Both the position numbers and the translations under genes were made by a program. The notes below the pieces were generated by a model. The model saw nothing but the letters and a program-made list of their open reading frames with translations, did not search any database and was not told the DNA's origin. Positions 1 to 5,610 of a stretch of 7,484 nt of DNA are shown one piece after another. The DNA lies in contig CANSLE010000115.1 of NCBI GenBank assembly GCA_947647645.1, positions 1-7,484 of the forward strand, given 5' to 3'. The stretch's first letter is position 1, and each line of letters opens with the position of its first letter. This DNA is from an uncultured Microbacterium sp. (GTDB taxonomy: Bacteria; Actinomycetota; Actinomycetes; Actinomycetales; Microbacteriaceae).

Positions 1-326
1 GCCTTCAGCAGCATGCGTCGTTCGACCGACATCGAGGCGGGCATCGTCAGGATCACCTTGTAGCCGCGCGCTGCACCGACCATCGCGAGTGCGATGCCGG
101 TGTTGCCGCTCGTGCCCTCGACGATGGTGCCGCCGGGCTGCAGCGCGCCCGCGGCTTCGGCCGCGTCGACGATCGCGATGCCGAGGCGGTCCTTGACCGA
201 GGAGGCGGGGTTGTAGAACTCGAGCTTGGCGAGCACCGTTGCGTGCAGGCCCTCGGTGATGCGGTTCAGCCGCACCAGGGGAGTGTTGCCGAATGCGCTC
301 GTGATGTCGGGGTGGATGCCGGACAT
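1..326 (-). CDS. cysK: Cysteine synthase A (O-acetylserine sulfhydrylase), N-terminal part
   Basis: This PLP enzyme makes L-cysteine from O-acetyl-L-serine and sulfide in the cytoplasm. The window holds the first 108 codons (full proteins are about 310 residues), and the gene continues past the left edge. Visible are the N-terminal family signature GNTPLVRLNRI (residues 14-24), the PLP-binding motif SSVKDR (42-47, with Lys45 expected to form the Schiff base) and the phosphate-binding loop EGTSGNTG (70-77). The ATG at 326-324 (minus strand) is preceded by a purine-rich GAAAGG about 8 bases upstream, and MSGI is a plausible start. The gene is divergent from prmC. A cysE gene often follows cysK in actinobacteria, but that would lie outside the window. 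The call is secure. The exact paralogue (CysK against CysM or cystathionine beta-synthase) is inferred from the motif spelling. Confidence 0.95.
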   Translation of the reverse strand, partial: MSGIHPDITSAFGNTPLVRLNRITEGLHATVLAKLEFYNPASSVKDRLGIAIVDAAEAAGALQPGGTIVEGTSGNTGIALAMVGAARGYKVILTMPASMSVERRMLLK

Positions 327-396
327 GGCCTGCCTTTCGTGCGGGTCGGGTGGCGCCGGACGGCGCGCGGTCTCGCCGCCGTCAGCGTGTCGAACC

Positions 397-402
397 AGCC
401 TA
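397..402 (-). promoter_or_regulatory. Candidate -10 box for cysK
   Basis: Read on the minus strand this is TAGGCT, which matches TANNNT. A start about 7 bases downstream would give a leader near 64 nt for cysK. No good -35 lies 16-19 bp upstream; the closest resemblance, TTCAGC, is 20 bp away. This is a weak call. Confidence 0.25.
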
Positions 403-429
403 GGTGCCCGCTGTATTCCCCGGCTGAAT

Positions 430-444
430 GTGACGATCCGTCAC
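430..444. promoter_or_regulatory. Perfect 6-3-6 palindrome, possible operator
   Basis: GTGACG, spacer ATC, then CGTCAC form a perfect inverted repeat between cysK and prmC. It lies about 28 bp upstream of the candidate cysK -10 and about 43 bp upstream of the candidate prmC -10, a position suited to a dimeric transcription factor. I do not recognise the cognate regulator. In GC-rich DNA a chance 6-bp repeat is quite possible. Confidence 0.3.
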
Positions 445-487
445 GGGAGGGCGAGGGCGTCGCTTCTCGGTCGGATCCGGACGCGGC

Positions 488-500
488 TAGGGTGGGAGGG
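488..500 (+). promoter_or_regulatory. Candidate -10 box and ribosome binding site of prmC
   Basis: TAGGGT (488-493) matches TANNNT, and the purine run GGGAGGG (494-500) directly after it is a Shine-Dalgarno-like sequence only 3 bases before the ATG at 504. If the -10 is used, transcription would start near 500 and the mRNA would be almost leaderless, lacking this purine run. If transcription starts further upstream, the run would be the ribosome binding site. The sequence alone cannot decide between these. Confidence 0.35.
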
Positions 501-503
501 CTC

Positions 504-1400
504 ATGTCCTCCCCGCACGAATCCGGCGCCCCCGCCGTACCCGCCGACGCCGCTCTGTCCGCGATCCTCCGGCGGGCGACGCACACGCTCGCCGAGGCCG
601 GAGTGCCGACGCCGGACGTCGACGCCGAGCTCCTGGCGGCGCACGCGTGGGGGTGTTCCCGCGGCGAGCTGCTGGCGGCGGCGCTGCGGGGCGACGAGGC
701 TCCGGCGGACACCGCCGCCTTCGATCGGCTCATCGCCCGTCGCGCGGCCCGCGAGCCGCTGCAGCACCTGACCGGCGTCGCGCCGTTCCGACACCTGCAG
801 CTGCGCGTCGGGCCGGGCGTGTTCGTGCCTCGCCCGGAGACGGAGATGGTCGCCCAGCTCGCGATCGACGCGTTGCGCGCCCTGCCGGATGCCGCCCCGA
901 TCGCGGTCGATCTGGGCACCGGATCGGGCGCGATCGCACTGGCGATGGCCACCGAGGTCCCGCATGCCCGCGTGCACGCCGCTGAGAACGCCGTCGACGC
1001 CTTCGTCTGGGCCACGGAGAACTTCGCCGCGCACGCGCCCCAGGCCCGGCTCGCCCTCGTCGATCTGGCTGACGCGTTCCCGGAGCTCGACGGTTCGGTG
1101 TCGGTGCTGGTGTCCAACCCGCCGTATGTTCCGGATGCCGCGATCCCGCGCGATCCGGAGGTGCATCACTGGGATCCGCCGTCGGCGCTCTACGGGGGAG
1201 CGGACGGGCTGGACGTGGTCCGGGTGCTCTCCGGGGTGGGGCTGCGCCTCCTGCGGCCCGGCGGCACGCTCGTCATCGAGCACGGTGAGTGGCAGGGCGC
1301 GCCCCTCCGCGATCTGTTGACCGCGGACGGCTGGCGGGCGACGGCCACCCACCCCGATCTGACGCTGCGGGAGCGCGCCACGACGGCGCTGCGTCCCTGA
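504..1400 (+). CDS. prmC: Release factor glutamine N5-methyltransferase (PrmC/HemK)
   Basis: This SAM-dependent enzyme methylates the glutamine of the GGQ loop of release factors RF1 and RF2 and so supports efficient termination. The 298 residues fit the family (about 280-300). An N-terminal helical, substrate-recognition region (about 15-100) contains EPLQHLTG (84-91) and is followed by FVPRPETE (107-114). The Rossmann methyltransferase domain has the SAM-binding loop DLGTGSG (136-142) and the signature NPPY (205-208), whose Asn and Pro grip the target glutamine amide. The acidic residue expected to hold the SAM ribose appears as Glu161. The frame stays open upstream to 243, but that stretch overlaps cysK and reads as low-complexity shadow, so the ATG at 504 with the GGGAGGG before it is the better start. 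tsaC follows after 37 bp, and prfA, a frequent neighbour, is not visible upstream. Confidence 0.95.
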   Translation: MSSPHESGAPAVPADAALSAILRRATHTLAEAGVPTPDVDAELLAAHAWGCSRGELLAAALRGDEAPADTAAFDRLIARRAAREPLQHLTGVAPFRHLQLRVGPGVFVPRPETEMVAQLAIDALRALPDAAPIAVDLGTGSGAIALAMATEVPHARVHAAENAVDAFVWATENFAAHAPQARLALVDLADAFPELDGSVSVLVSNPPYVPDAAIPRDPEVHHWDPPSALYGGADGLDVVRVLSGVGLRLLRPGGTLVIEHGEWQGAPLRDLLTADGWRATATHPDLTLRERATTALRP

Positions 1401-1422
1401 GCGGACGTCCCGCGGCGAAACG

Positions 1423-1428
1423 TAGACT
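1423..1428 (+). promoter_or_regulatory. Candidate -10 box for near-leaderless tsaC transcript
   Basis: TAGACT matches the actinobacterial TANNNT -10 and ends 9 bases before the tsaC ATG at 1438. Normal spacing would put the transcript start near 1435, leaving only 2-3 leader bases. The -35 region is not convincing. GAGG (1429-1432), 5 bases before the ATG, could instead serve as a ribosome binding site on read-through mRNA from prmC. Confidence 0.4.
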
Positions 1429-1437
1429 GAGGCCGAT

Positions 1438-2133
1438 ATGTCTGAGTTCTTCGACGCCCGCGACCAGGATCAGTTGCTGCCCGGCCTGCGCAGGGCCCGC
1501 CAGGCGATCGGGCGTGGCGAACTCGTCGTCGTGCCCACCGACACGGTCTACGGCATCGCCGCCGATGCCTTCAGCGCGAGCGCGGTGGCGGCCCTGCTCG
1601 CCGCGAAGGGACGCGGACGCCAATCGCCGCCGCCCGTGCTCGTGGCCGGGCTGGCGACCATGCGCGCTCTCGTGTCGGAGGTGCCGGCACCCGTCGAGAG
1701 GCTCGTCGAGGAGTTCTGGCCGGGCGGACTGACCATCGTCCTGCCCTCGCAGCCGTCGCTGTCCTGGGACCTCGGCGACACCGGCGGGACGGTCGCCGTG
1801 CGCATGCCGGCCGATCGCATCGCGCTGGAGCTCCTCGAGGACTGCGGACCGCTGGCCGTCTCCAGCGCGAACCTCACCGGGAGAGCCGCCGCGGTCGACA
1901 TGCACAGCGCGTACACGATGCTCCGCGAGAGCGTGTCGGTCTACCTCGACGGCGGACCGTCGAGCCACGGCGTCGCCTCGACGATCATCGACGCCACCGG
2001 TCTCGCGGTGCCCGGCGGGCGCCCCGTCCGTGTGCTCCGGGAGGGGGCCGTCACGCGCGACCGGCTCCGCGATGTGCTCGGTGAGCTGCTCGAAGCCGAC
2101 CCCGAGCCGCTCGGCGACACGCCCGCACCATGA
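1438..2133 (+). CDS. tsaC: L-threonylcarbamoyladenylate synthase (TsaC/Sua5/YrdC family)
   Basis: The enzyme makes threonylcarbamoyl-AMP from threonine, bicarbonate and ATP, the first step of the t6A37 modification of ANN-decoding tRNAs; TsaD with partners then transfers the group to tRNA. The 231 residues form one YrdC domain, without the C-terminal Sua5 extension of longer homologues. Motifs seen are PTDTVYGIA (33-41), the basic KGRGR (57-61) before PPPVLV, the EEFWPGGLTI core (91-100), VRMP (121-124), SSANLTG (142-148), STIID (181-185) and VLREGAV (199-205). The ATG at 1438 is preceded by GAGG and by a TANNNT box. The stop overlaps the next start as ATGA (2130-2133), so the transferase gene is likely translationally coupled. 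The same neighbour pair occurs in M. tuberculosis (Rv1301-Rv1302, known gene order). Confidence 0.94.
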   Translation: MSEFFDARDQDQLLPGLRRARQAIGRGELVVVPTDTVYGIAADAFSASAVAALLAAKGRGRQSPPPVLVAGLATMRALVSEVPAPVERLVEEFWPGGLTIVLPSQPSLSWDLGDTGGTVAVRMPADRIALELLEDCGPLAVSSANLTGRAAAVDMHSAYTMLRESVSVYLDGGPSSHGVASTIIDATGLAVPGGRPVRVLREGAVTRDRLRDVLGELLEADPEPLGDTPAP

Positions 2134-3320
2134 GGTTCTATCTGCTCACCGTCGCCGTGACGGCCGTGGCGACCCTCGGATTCACGTGGGTGGTCTGGCG
2201 GATCGGCATGCGCTACAAGCTCTACCCCGAGATCCGCGAGCGCGACGTCCACACGACGCCGAAGCCCCGGGTCGGGGGCGTCGCGATGTTCCTCGGCGTG
2301 CTGACGGCGTTCGCCCTCTCGTCGCAGATTCCGTACTTCCAGATCTTCTGGGCGGATCCCGCCGTCATCTGGTCGCTGCTGAGTGCGGCGGCGCTCATCG
2401 TCGCGGTCGGCGTCGCGGACGACCTCTGGGACCTCGACTGGATGATCAAGCTCGGCGCACAGTTCCTCGCCGCGGGCATCGTCGTCGGCTTCGGCGGCAT
2501 CCAGATCTTCTTCATCCCGTTCGGTCAGCAGTTCGTCGTCTCGAGCGTCGCGAGCTTCGCGATGTCGGTCATCGCGATCGTCATCGTCATGAACGCCGTG
2601 AACTTCATCGACGGGCTCGACGGGCTCGTCGCCGGTGTCGCGCTCATCGCCAACGCGGTGTTCTTCGTCTACTCCTACCTCGTCGCGCGCGACACGGGGG
2701 CGTCGAGCTACTCCAGCCTCGCGTCCTTCCTCGCCGTCGCGCTCATCGGCGTGTGCATCGGGTTCCTCCCGATGAACTGGAACCCGTCGAAGCTGTTCAT
2801 GGGGGACTCGGGGGCGCTCCTGCTCGGCCTGCTCATGGCCTCGTCGGCGATCGTGTTCACCGGCAACCTGCCGCCCGCCCTCCTCGGCAGCAACGACGTG
2901 TTCGGCCGGTCGCAGCTGCTGGGTGCGTTCATCCCCATCCTGCTGCCGGTGGTCGTGGTGCTGCTGCCGCTGCTGGACTTCGGGATGGCGATCGTCCGCC
3001 GGATGGCGCGAGGAAAGTCGCCGTTCTCTCCCGACCGCAAGCATCTCCACCACCGCATGCTCGACATGGGGCACAGCGACCGCGACGCCGTGCTCATCTT
3101 CTACGCGTGGACGGCGGTGGTCTCCGTCGGTGTGCTCCTGATGTACATCGGCACGACGCAGGACTGGCCGGGCGACTACACCATCGGCGTCGTGTTCGTG
3201 CTCGTCGGGGTCGCCGCCTGCCTCATCGTCACCCTGCTGCCCTCCCGGCGCCCCGCGGCGCCCGCTCCCGGCGGGCCCGTGCCGGCGCCCTCCTCCGATC
3301 CGACCCCGAGGACCCCATGA
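2130..3320 (+). CDS. wecA: WecA/TagO-type undecaprenyl/decaprenyl-phosphate sugar-1-phosphate transferase
   Basis: This integral membrane enzyme of the MraY/WecA superfamily transfers a sugar-1-phosphate, in the WecA group GlcNAc-1-P, from a UDP-sugar to polyprenyl phosphate, starting a cell wall glycopolymer or linker. The 396 residues contain about 11 predicted helices. Catalytic motifs are the Mg-binding DD (97-98) in VADDLWDLDW, NFIDGLDG (158-165), FMGDSG (223-228) and the HLHH motif (305-308) in PDRKHLHHRML. The HxHH motif and the linkage to atp genes favour WecA over MraY, which sits in the murein cluster. The start overlaps the tsaC stop (ATGA), and no Shine-Dalgarno is visible in the 25 bases before it, so initiation probably depends on coupling. 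The last 25 or so residues (from about 372) are a Pro/Ala-rich cytoplasmic tail. The exact UDP-sugar is not proven by sequence. Confidence 0.9.
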   Translation: MRFYLLTVAVTAVATLGFTWVVWRIGMRYKLYPEIRERDVHTTPKPRVGGVAMFLGVLTAFALSSQIPYFQIFWADPAVIWSLLSAAALIVAVGVADDLWDLDWMIKLGAQFLAAGIVVGFGGIQIFFIPFGQQFVVSSVASFAMSVIAIVIVMNAVNFIDGLDGLVAGVALIANAVFFVYSYLVARDTGASSYSSLASFLAVALIGVCIGFLPMNWNPSKLFMGDSGALLLGLLMASSAIVFTGNLPPALLGSNDVFGRSQLLGAFIPILLPVVVVLLPLLDFGMAIVRRMARGKSPFSPDRKHLHHRMLDMGHSDRDAVLIFYAWTAVVSVGVLLMYIGTTQDWPGDYTIGVVFVLVGVAACLIVTLLPSRRPAAPAPGGPVPAPSSDPTPRTP

Positions 3321-3847
3321 CCTCCCTGTCCAGCACTCCCGTCCTGCGCACCACGCTCCTGTGGTCCGCGCTCGCCACCGGCATCCTTGCCGTCGCGGGG
3401 GCCGCGATCGGCTTCGCCGTCGCCGGCACGTCCGGACTGTGGAGCGCGATCATCGCCATCGTGCTCGCCGCGGTCTTCCTCGGCTTCACCGCCGGAACGA
3501 TCCTCATCGCCAACCGCTGGTTCGGCGATCCCCTCTACGTGCCGATCTTCTTCGGCGCGGTGATGGGCGGATGGCTGGTGAAGTTCGTCGTCTTCCTGGT
3601 GGTCCTCTTCCTCCTGCGCGGGCAGCCGTGGCTGAACGCGGGCGTCTTCTTCGTCGCCCTCGTGGTGAGCGTCGTGGTGTCCCTCGTCATCGACGCCGTG
3701 GTGATGACGCGCCTGCGCGTCCCCGCGGTCGACGTCACCCTGCCGACGCTCGCCGACGTCATCGACGACGCACGCACCCCGCCGGCGCCCGCGGGCGAGG
3801 AGGATGACGCGCCGCCGCCTGCGGACGCCAACCCCCCGCGGGGCTGA
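3317..3847 (+). CDS. AtpI-like four-helix membrane protein upstream of ATP synthase genes
   Basis: This 176-residue protein has four predicted membrane helices (about 13-36, 41-66, 76-100 and 106-130) and a soluble tail (about 135-176) rich in Asp, Glu, Pro and Ala. Gene order and topology match the ATP synthase protein I-like product found just before atpB in many actinobacteria (Rv1303 in M. tuberculosis). AtpI proteins elsewhere help c-ring assembly or ion supply, but that role is inferred here. A Gly-rich stretch with a Lys inside helix 3 (VMGGWLVKF, 82-90) fits the AtpI style. The ATG at 3317 overlaps the preceding stop (ATGA), with GAGGA (3308-3312) as ribosome binding site. The same frame is open back to 2030, but that part is a shadow of the transferase gene. 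Primary sequence conservation in this group is low, so the family label is moderate. Confidence 0.8.
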   Translation: MTSLSSTPVLRTTLLWSALATGILAVAGAAIGFAVAGTSGLWSAIIAIVLAAVFLGFTAGTILIANRWFGDPLYVPIFFGAVMGGWLVKFVVFLVVLFLLRGQPWLNAGVFFVALVVSVVVSLVIDAVVMTRLRVPAVDVTLPTLADVIDDARTPPAPAGEEDDAPPPADANPPRG

Positions 3848-3853
3848 TAGTCT
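3845..3853 (+). promoter_or_regulatory. Candidate extended -10 promoter of the atp operon
   Basis: TGATAGTCT reads as TGN followed by TANNNT, an extended -10 element. It overlaps the TGA stop of the AtpI-like gene (3845-3847). Extended -10 promoters need little -35 sequence, and none is obvious upstream. The predicted start near G3860 would give a 33-nt leader before the atpB GTG. It would let the ATP synthase genes be transcribed apart from the upstream genes. Confidence 0.45.
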
Positions 3854-3859
3854 GTCTCT

Positions 3860-3891
3860 GCGCCCGTTCGCGCTCCGCGAATCGCGTGCGC
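3860..3891 (+). promoter_or_regulatory. Hairpin in the atpB 5' leader
   Basis: An inner stem pairs 3867-3872 with 3876-3881 (TTCGCG/CGCGAA, loop CTC). An outer stem pairs 3860-3866 with 3885-3891 with one C-U mismatch, and the TCG at 3882-3884 bulges out. This gives 12 Watson-Crick pairs ending 1 base before the GTG start. No U-run follows, so it is not an intrinsic terminator. It may stabilise the 5' end or influence initiation. Confidence 0.45.
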
Positions 3892-3892
3892 A

Positions 3893-4762
3893 GTGACGCT
3901 CACACCGACCATCGTCGCCCCGGTTCACGCCGGTGCCCCGAAGCTGGAGCCAGCGCTGTTTACCCAAGCTGCGACACTGATCGCCAAGACCGCCGAAGAC
4001 GGCGGCTTCCACGGCCCATCCATCGATGAGTTCTTCCCGGACGTCCTCTTCAGCGTCCTGGGTGTGCCCGTCACCCGGATCCACCTCATCCAGTTCATCG
4101 CGACGATCGCTCTGGTCCTCTTCCTCTGGTCCGGCACCCGTCGCATGCGCATCGTCCCGGGGCGTTTCCAGAGCATCGCCGAGATGGGCCTGGACTTCGT
4201 CCGCGTGAACATCGCCGAAGATCTCCTCGGCAAGAAGGACGGGCAGCGCTTCCTGCCGATCCTCACGACGATGTTCTTCATGATCCTGTTCTTCAACATC
4301 ACAGGAATCATCCCGTTCATGAACCTCGCGGGAACGAGCATCATCGCCGTCCCGCTCATGCTCGCGGTCATCAGCTACGTGACCTTCATCTACGCGGGCA
4401 TCAAGAAGAGCCCGAAGAACTTCTTCAAGAACTCGCTGTTCCCCGCCGGTGTGCCGCCGTTCCTCTACATCATCGTCACGCCGCTGGAGTTCCTGTCGAC
4501 GTTCATCATCCGCCCGGTGACGCTCACCCTGCGACTGCTGATGAACATGATCGTCGGGCACCTCATGCTCGTCCTGTTCTTCTCGGCGACGCAGTTCTTC
4601 CTCATCACCCTCGGCGGCTGGTGGTCGGCTCTGGCGGCGGGCTCGCTCGCCTTCGGCCTCGCCTTCACCCTGTTCGAGATCCTGGTGGCCTTCCTCCAGG
4701 CGTACGTCTTCACCATCCTCACCGCGGTCTACATCCAGCTCGCGGTCGCAGAAGAGCACTGA
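3893..4762 (+). CDS. atpB: ATP synthase Fo subunit a
   Basis: Subunit a provides the two proton half-channels beside the c-ring in the membrane. The 289 residues have a 60-residue N-terminal stretch followed by the hydrophobic helices of the family. The essential Arg is Arg214 in TLTLRLLMNM (equivalent to E. coli Arg210), with His223 and Gln269 (FLQAYVFTIL) at the usual channel positions. The GTG at 3893 is the only ATG/GTG/TTG between the upstream in-frame stop (3848-3850) and the conserved region, so it is the most upstream possible start. No Shine-Dalgarno precedes it; a hairpin does. An internal start would lose part of the N-terminal segment and cannot be ruled out. The gene follows the AtpI-like gene after 45 bp and precedes atpE by 49 bp. 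Confidence 0.95.
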   Translation: MTLTPTIVAPVHAGAPKLEPALFTQAATLIAKTAEDGGFHGPSIDEFFPDVLFSVLGVPVTRIHLIQFIATIALVLFLWSGTRRMRIVPGRFQSIAEMGLDFVRVNIAEDLLGKKDGQRFLPILTTMFFMILFFNITGIIPFMNLAGTSIIAVPLMLAVISYVTFIYAGIKKSPKNFFKNSLFPAGVPPFLYIIVTPLEFLSTFIIRPVTLTLRLLMNMIVGHLMLVLFFSATQFFLITLGGWWSALAAGSLAFGLAFTLFEILVAFLQAYVFTILTAVYIQLAVAEEH

Positions 4763-4764
4763 GC

Positions 4765-4786
4765 GGGCGAGGCTTCCGCCTCTCCC
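4765..4786 (+). promoter_or_regulatory. Intercistronic hairpin between atpB and atpE
   Basis: GAGGC (4769-4773), loop TTCC and GCCTC (4778-4782) form a perfect 5-bp stem, extended by GGG (4765-4767) with CCC (4784-4786) across one C-U mismatch. It begins 2 bases after the atpB stop and ends about 10 bases before the atpE ribosome binding site. No U-run follows, so it is not a typical terminator. It may act in mRNA processing or in raising atpE output. Confidence 0.4.
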
Positions 4787-4811
4787 ACCCAACCCCGAAA
4801 GGAAACACCCC

Positions 4812-5045
4812 GTGGACGCAATTACGGTTCTCGCCGAGCTCAAGGGCAACGTCGCGACGATGGGCTACGGCCTGGCCGCCATCGGCCCCGCCATCGGCGT
4901 GGGCATCGTCGTCGGAAAGACGATCGAGGGCGTCGCCCGTCAGCCCGAGCTGGCCGGTCGCCTGCAGGTCCTCATGTGGATCGGTATCGCCTTCACCGAG
5001 GCGCTCGCCTTCATCGGCATCGCCGCCGGCTTCATCTTCCAGTAA
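4812..5045 (+). CDS. atpE: ATP synthase Fo subunit c (proteolipid)
   Basis: Subunit c is a hairpin of two membrane helices, and many copies form the rotating ring that carries protons. The 77 residues show helix 1 with a glycine-rich face (about 15-37, GPAIGVGIVVG), the polar loop RQPE (43-46) that contacts F1 gamma/epsilon, and helix 2 (about 52-76) with the ion-carrying carboxylate Glu63 in AFTEALAF. The sodium ligands typical of Na-type rings are absent: Val30 stands where Gln would be and Ala follows Glu63, so proton coupling is expected. The start is GTG at 4812, with a strong GAAAGGA (4796-4802) about 9 bases upstream. The strong ribosome binding site suits the need for many c copies per enzyme. 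Confidence 0.97.
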   Translation: MDAITVLAELKGNVATMGYGLAAIGPAIGVGIVVGKTIEGVARQPELAGRLQVLMWIGIAFTEALAFIGIAAGFIFQ

Positions 5046-5073
5046 GTCGCCCCACCAGCTTTAAGGAGACAGG

Positions 5074-5610
5074 ATGAGAAATCTTGTCGCGTACGCCGCG
5101 GAGCAAGCGGGAAACAATCCGCTCATCCCCGCCTGGTACGACATCATCTGGTCGGCTGTCTGCTTCATCGTCATCCTCATCGTGGTGTGGAAGGTCGCCC
5201 TTCCCAAGATGAAGGTGCTGCTCGATCAGCGAGCCGCCGCCATCGAAGGCAACATCGCGAAGGCCGACGAGGCGCAGCGCAAGGCCGAGGCCGCACTCGA
5301 GGAGTACACGGCCCAGCTCGCCGAGGCTCGCAAGGAGGCCGGTGAGATCCGTGACGCCGCCCGCGAGGACGGCAAGAAGATCGTCGCCGAGGCGAAGGAC
5401 ACGGCATCCGCCGAGGCCTCTCGCCTGACCGCCGCCGCGCATTCGCAGATCGAGGCGGAGCGCCAGTCGGCGCTCGTGTCCCTGCGCAGCGAGGTCGGCA
5501 CCCTGGCGCTCGACCTGGCCGGCGGCGTGATCGGCGAGTCGCTGTCCGACGACGCCAAGGCGAAGGGCGTCGTGGACCGCTTCCTCGCCGACCTCGAGAA
5601 GGCGAAGTAA
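5074..5610 (+). CDS. atpF: ATP synthase Fo subunit b
   Basis: Subunit b is the peripheral stalk that holds the F1 head against rotation. The 178 residues comprise a short N-terminal segment, one membrane helix (about 22-43, with Cys30), and a long Ala/Glu/Lys-rich coiled coil (about 45-135). The C-terminal region (about 138-178, with LALDLAGGVIGESL) is where subunit delta binds. The ATG at 5074 follows a strong AAGGAGA (5062-5068). The stop overlaps the atpH start as TAATG, sharing base 5610, so the two stalk subunits are probably translated in a coupled way. Unlike mycobacteria, b and delta are separate proteins here. Only one b gene is seen, so a homodimer is expected. Confidence 0.96.
   Translation: MRNLVAYAAEQAGNNPLIPAWYDIIWSAVCFIVILIVVWKVALPKMKVLLDQRAAAIEGNIAKADEAQRKAEAALEEYTAQLAEARKEAGEIRDAAREDGKKIVAEAKDTASAEASRLTAAAHSQIEAERQSALVSLRSEVGTLALDLAGGVIGESLSDDAKAKGVVDRFLADLEKAK

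Larger units (their letters stand above)
327..503. promoter_or_regulatory. Divergent cysK/prmC intergenic region
   Basis: These 177 bp between two divergent starts must carry the cysK promoter (minus strand) and probably one for prmC (plus strand). No ORF here looks real. Visible elements are a 6-3-6 palindrome at 430-444, a minus-strand TAGGCT (402-397) and a plus-strand TAGGGT (488-493), both matching the actinobacterial -10 pattern TANNNT. Neither has a convincing TTGACA-like -35 at normal spacing, so the promoter assignments are tentative. Confidence 0.6.

Noticed and set aside
243..503. An 87-codon N-terminal extension of prmC
   Set aside because: It overlaps the divergent cysK start region, has no PrmC family similarity, and would make the protein far longer than the family.
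1403..1410. GGACGTCC palindrome after the prmC stop
   Set aside because: It is only 8 bp, has no loop and no T-run, and is expected by chance in GC-rich DNA; it is neither a terminator nor a recognisable operator.
1941..3074. A 377-codon minus-strand open frame opposite the transferase gene
   Set aside because: It is a His/Arg/Asp-rich shadow of the well-supported wecA-type gene with no recognisable motif.
2030..3316. A 429-codon extension in frame with the AtpI-like protein
   Set aside because: This stretch is a +1 shadow of tsaC and the transferase, rich in Arg and His. The hydrophobic protein begins at the ATG at 3317, which has a GAGGA site.
3860..3891. The hairpin before atpB as an intrinsic terminator
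   Set aside because: No run of T follows the stem, and the start codon comes 1 base later.
3176..4849. A 557-codon open frame on the minus strand across the AtpI-like gene and atpB
   Set aside because: It is a low-complexity Glu/Asp/Arg/His-rich translation antisense to hydrophobic membrane protein genes, a known artefact of high-GC coding DNA.
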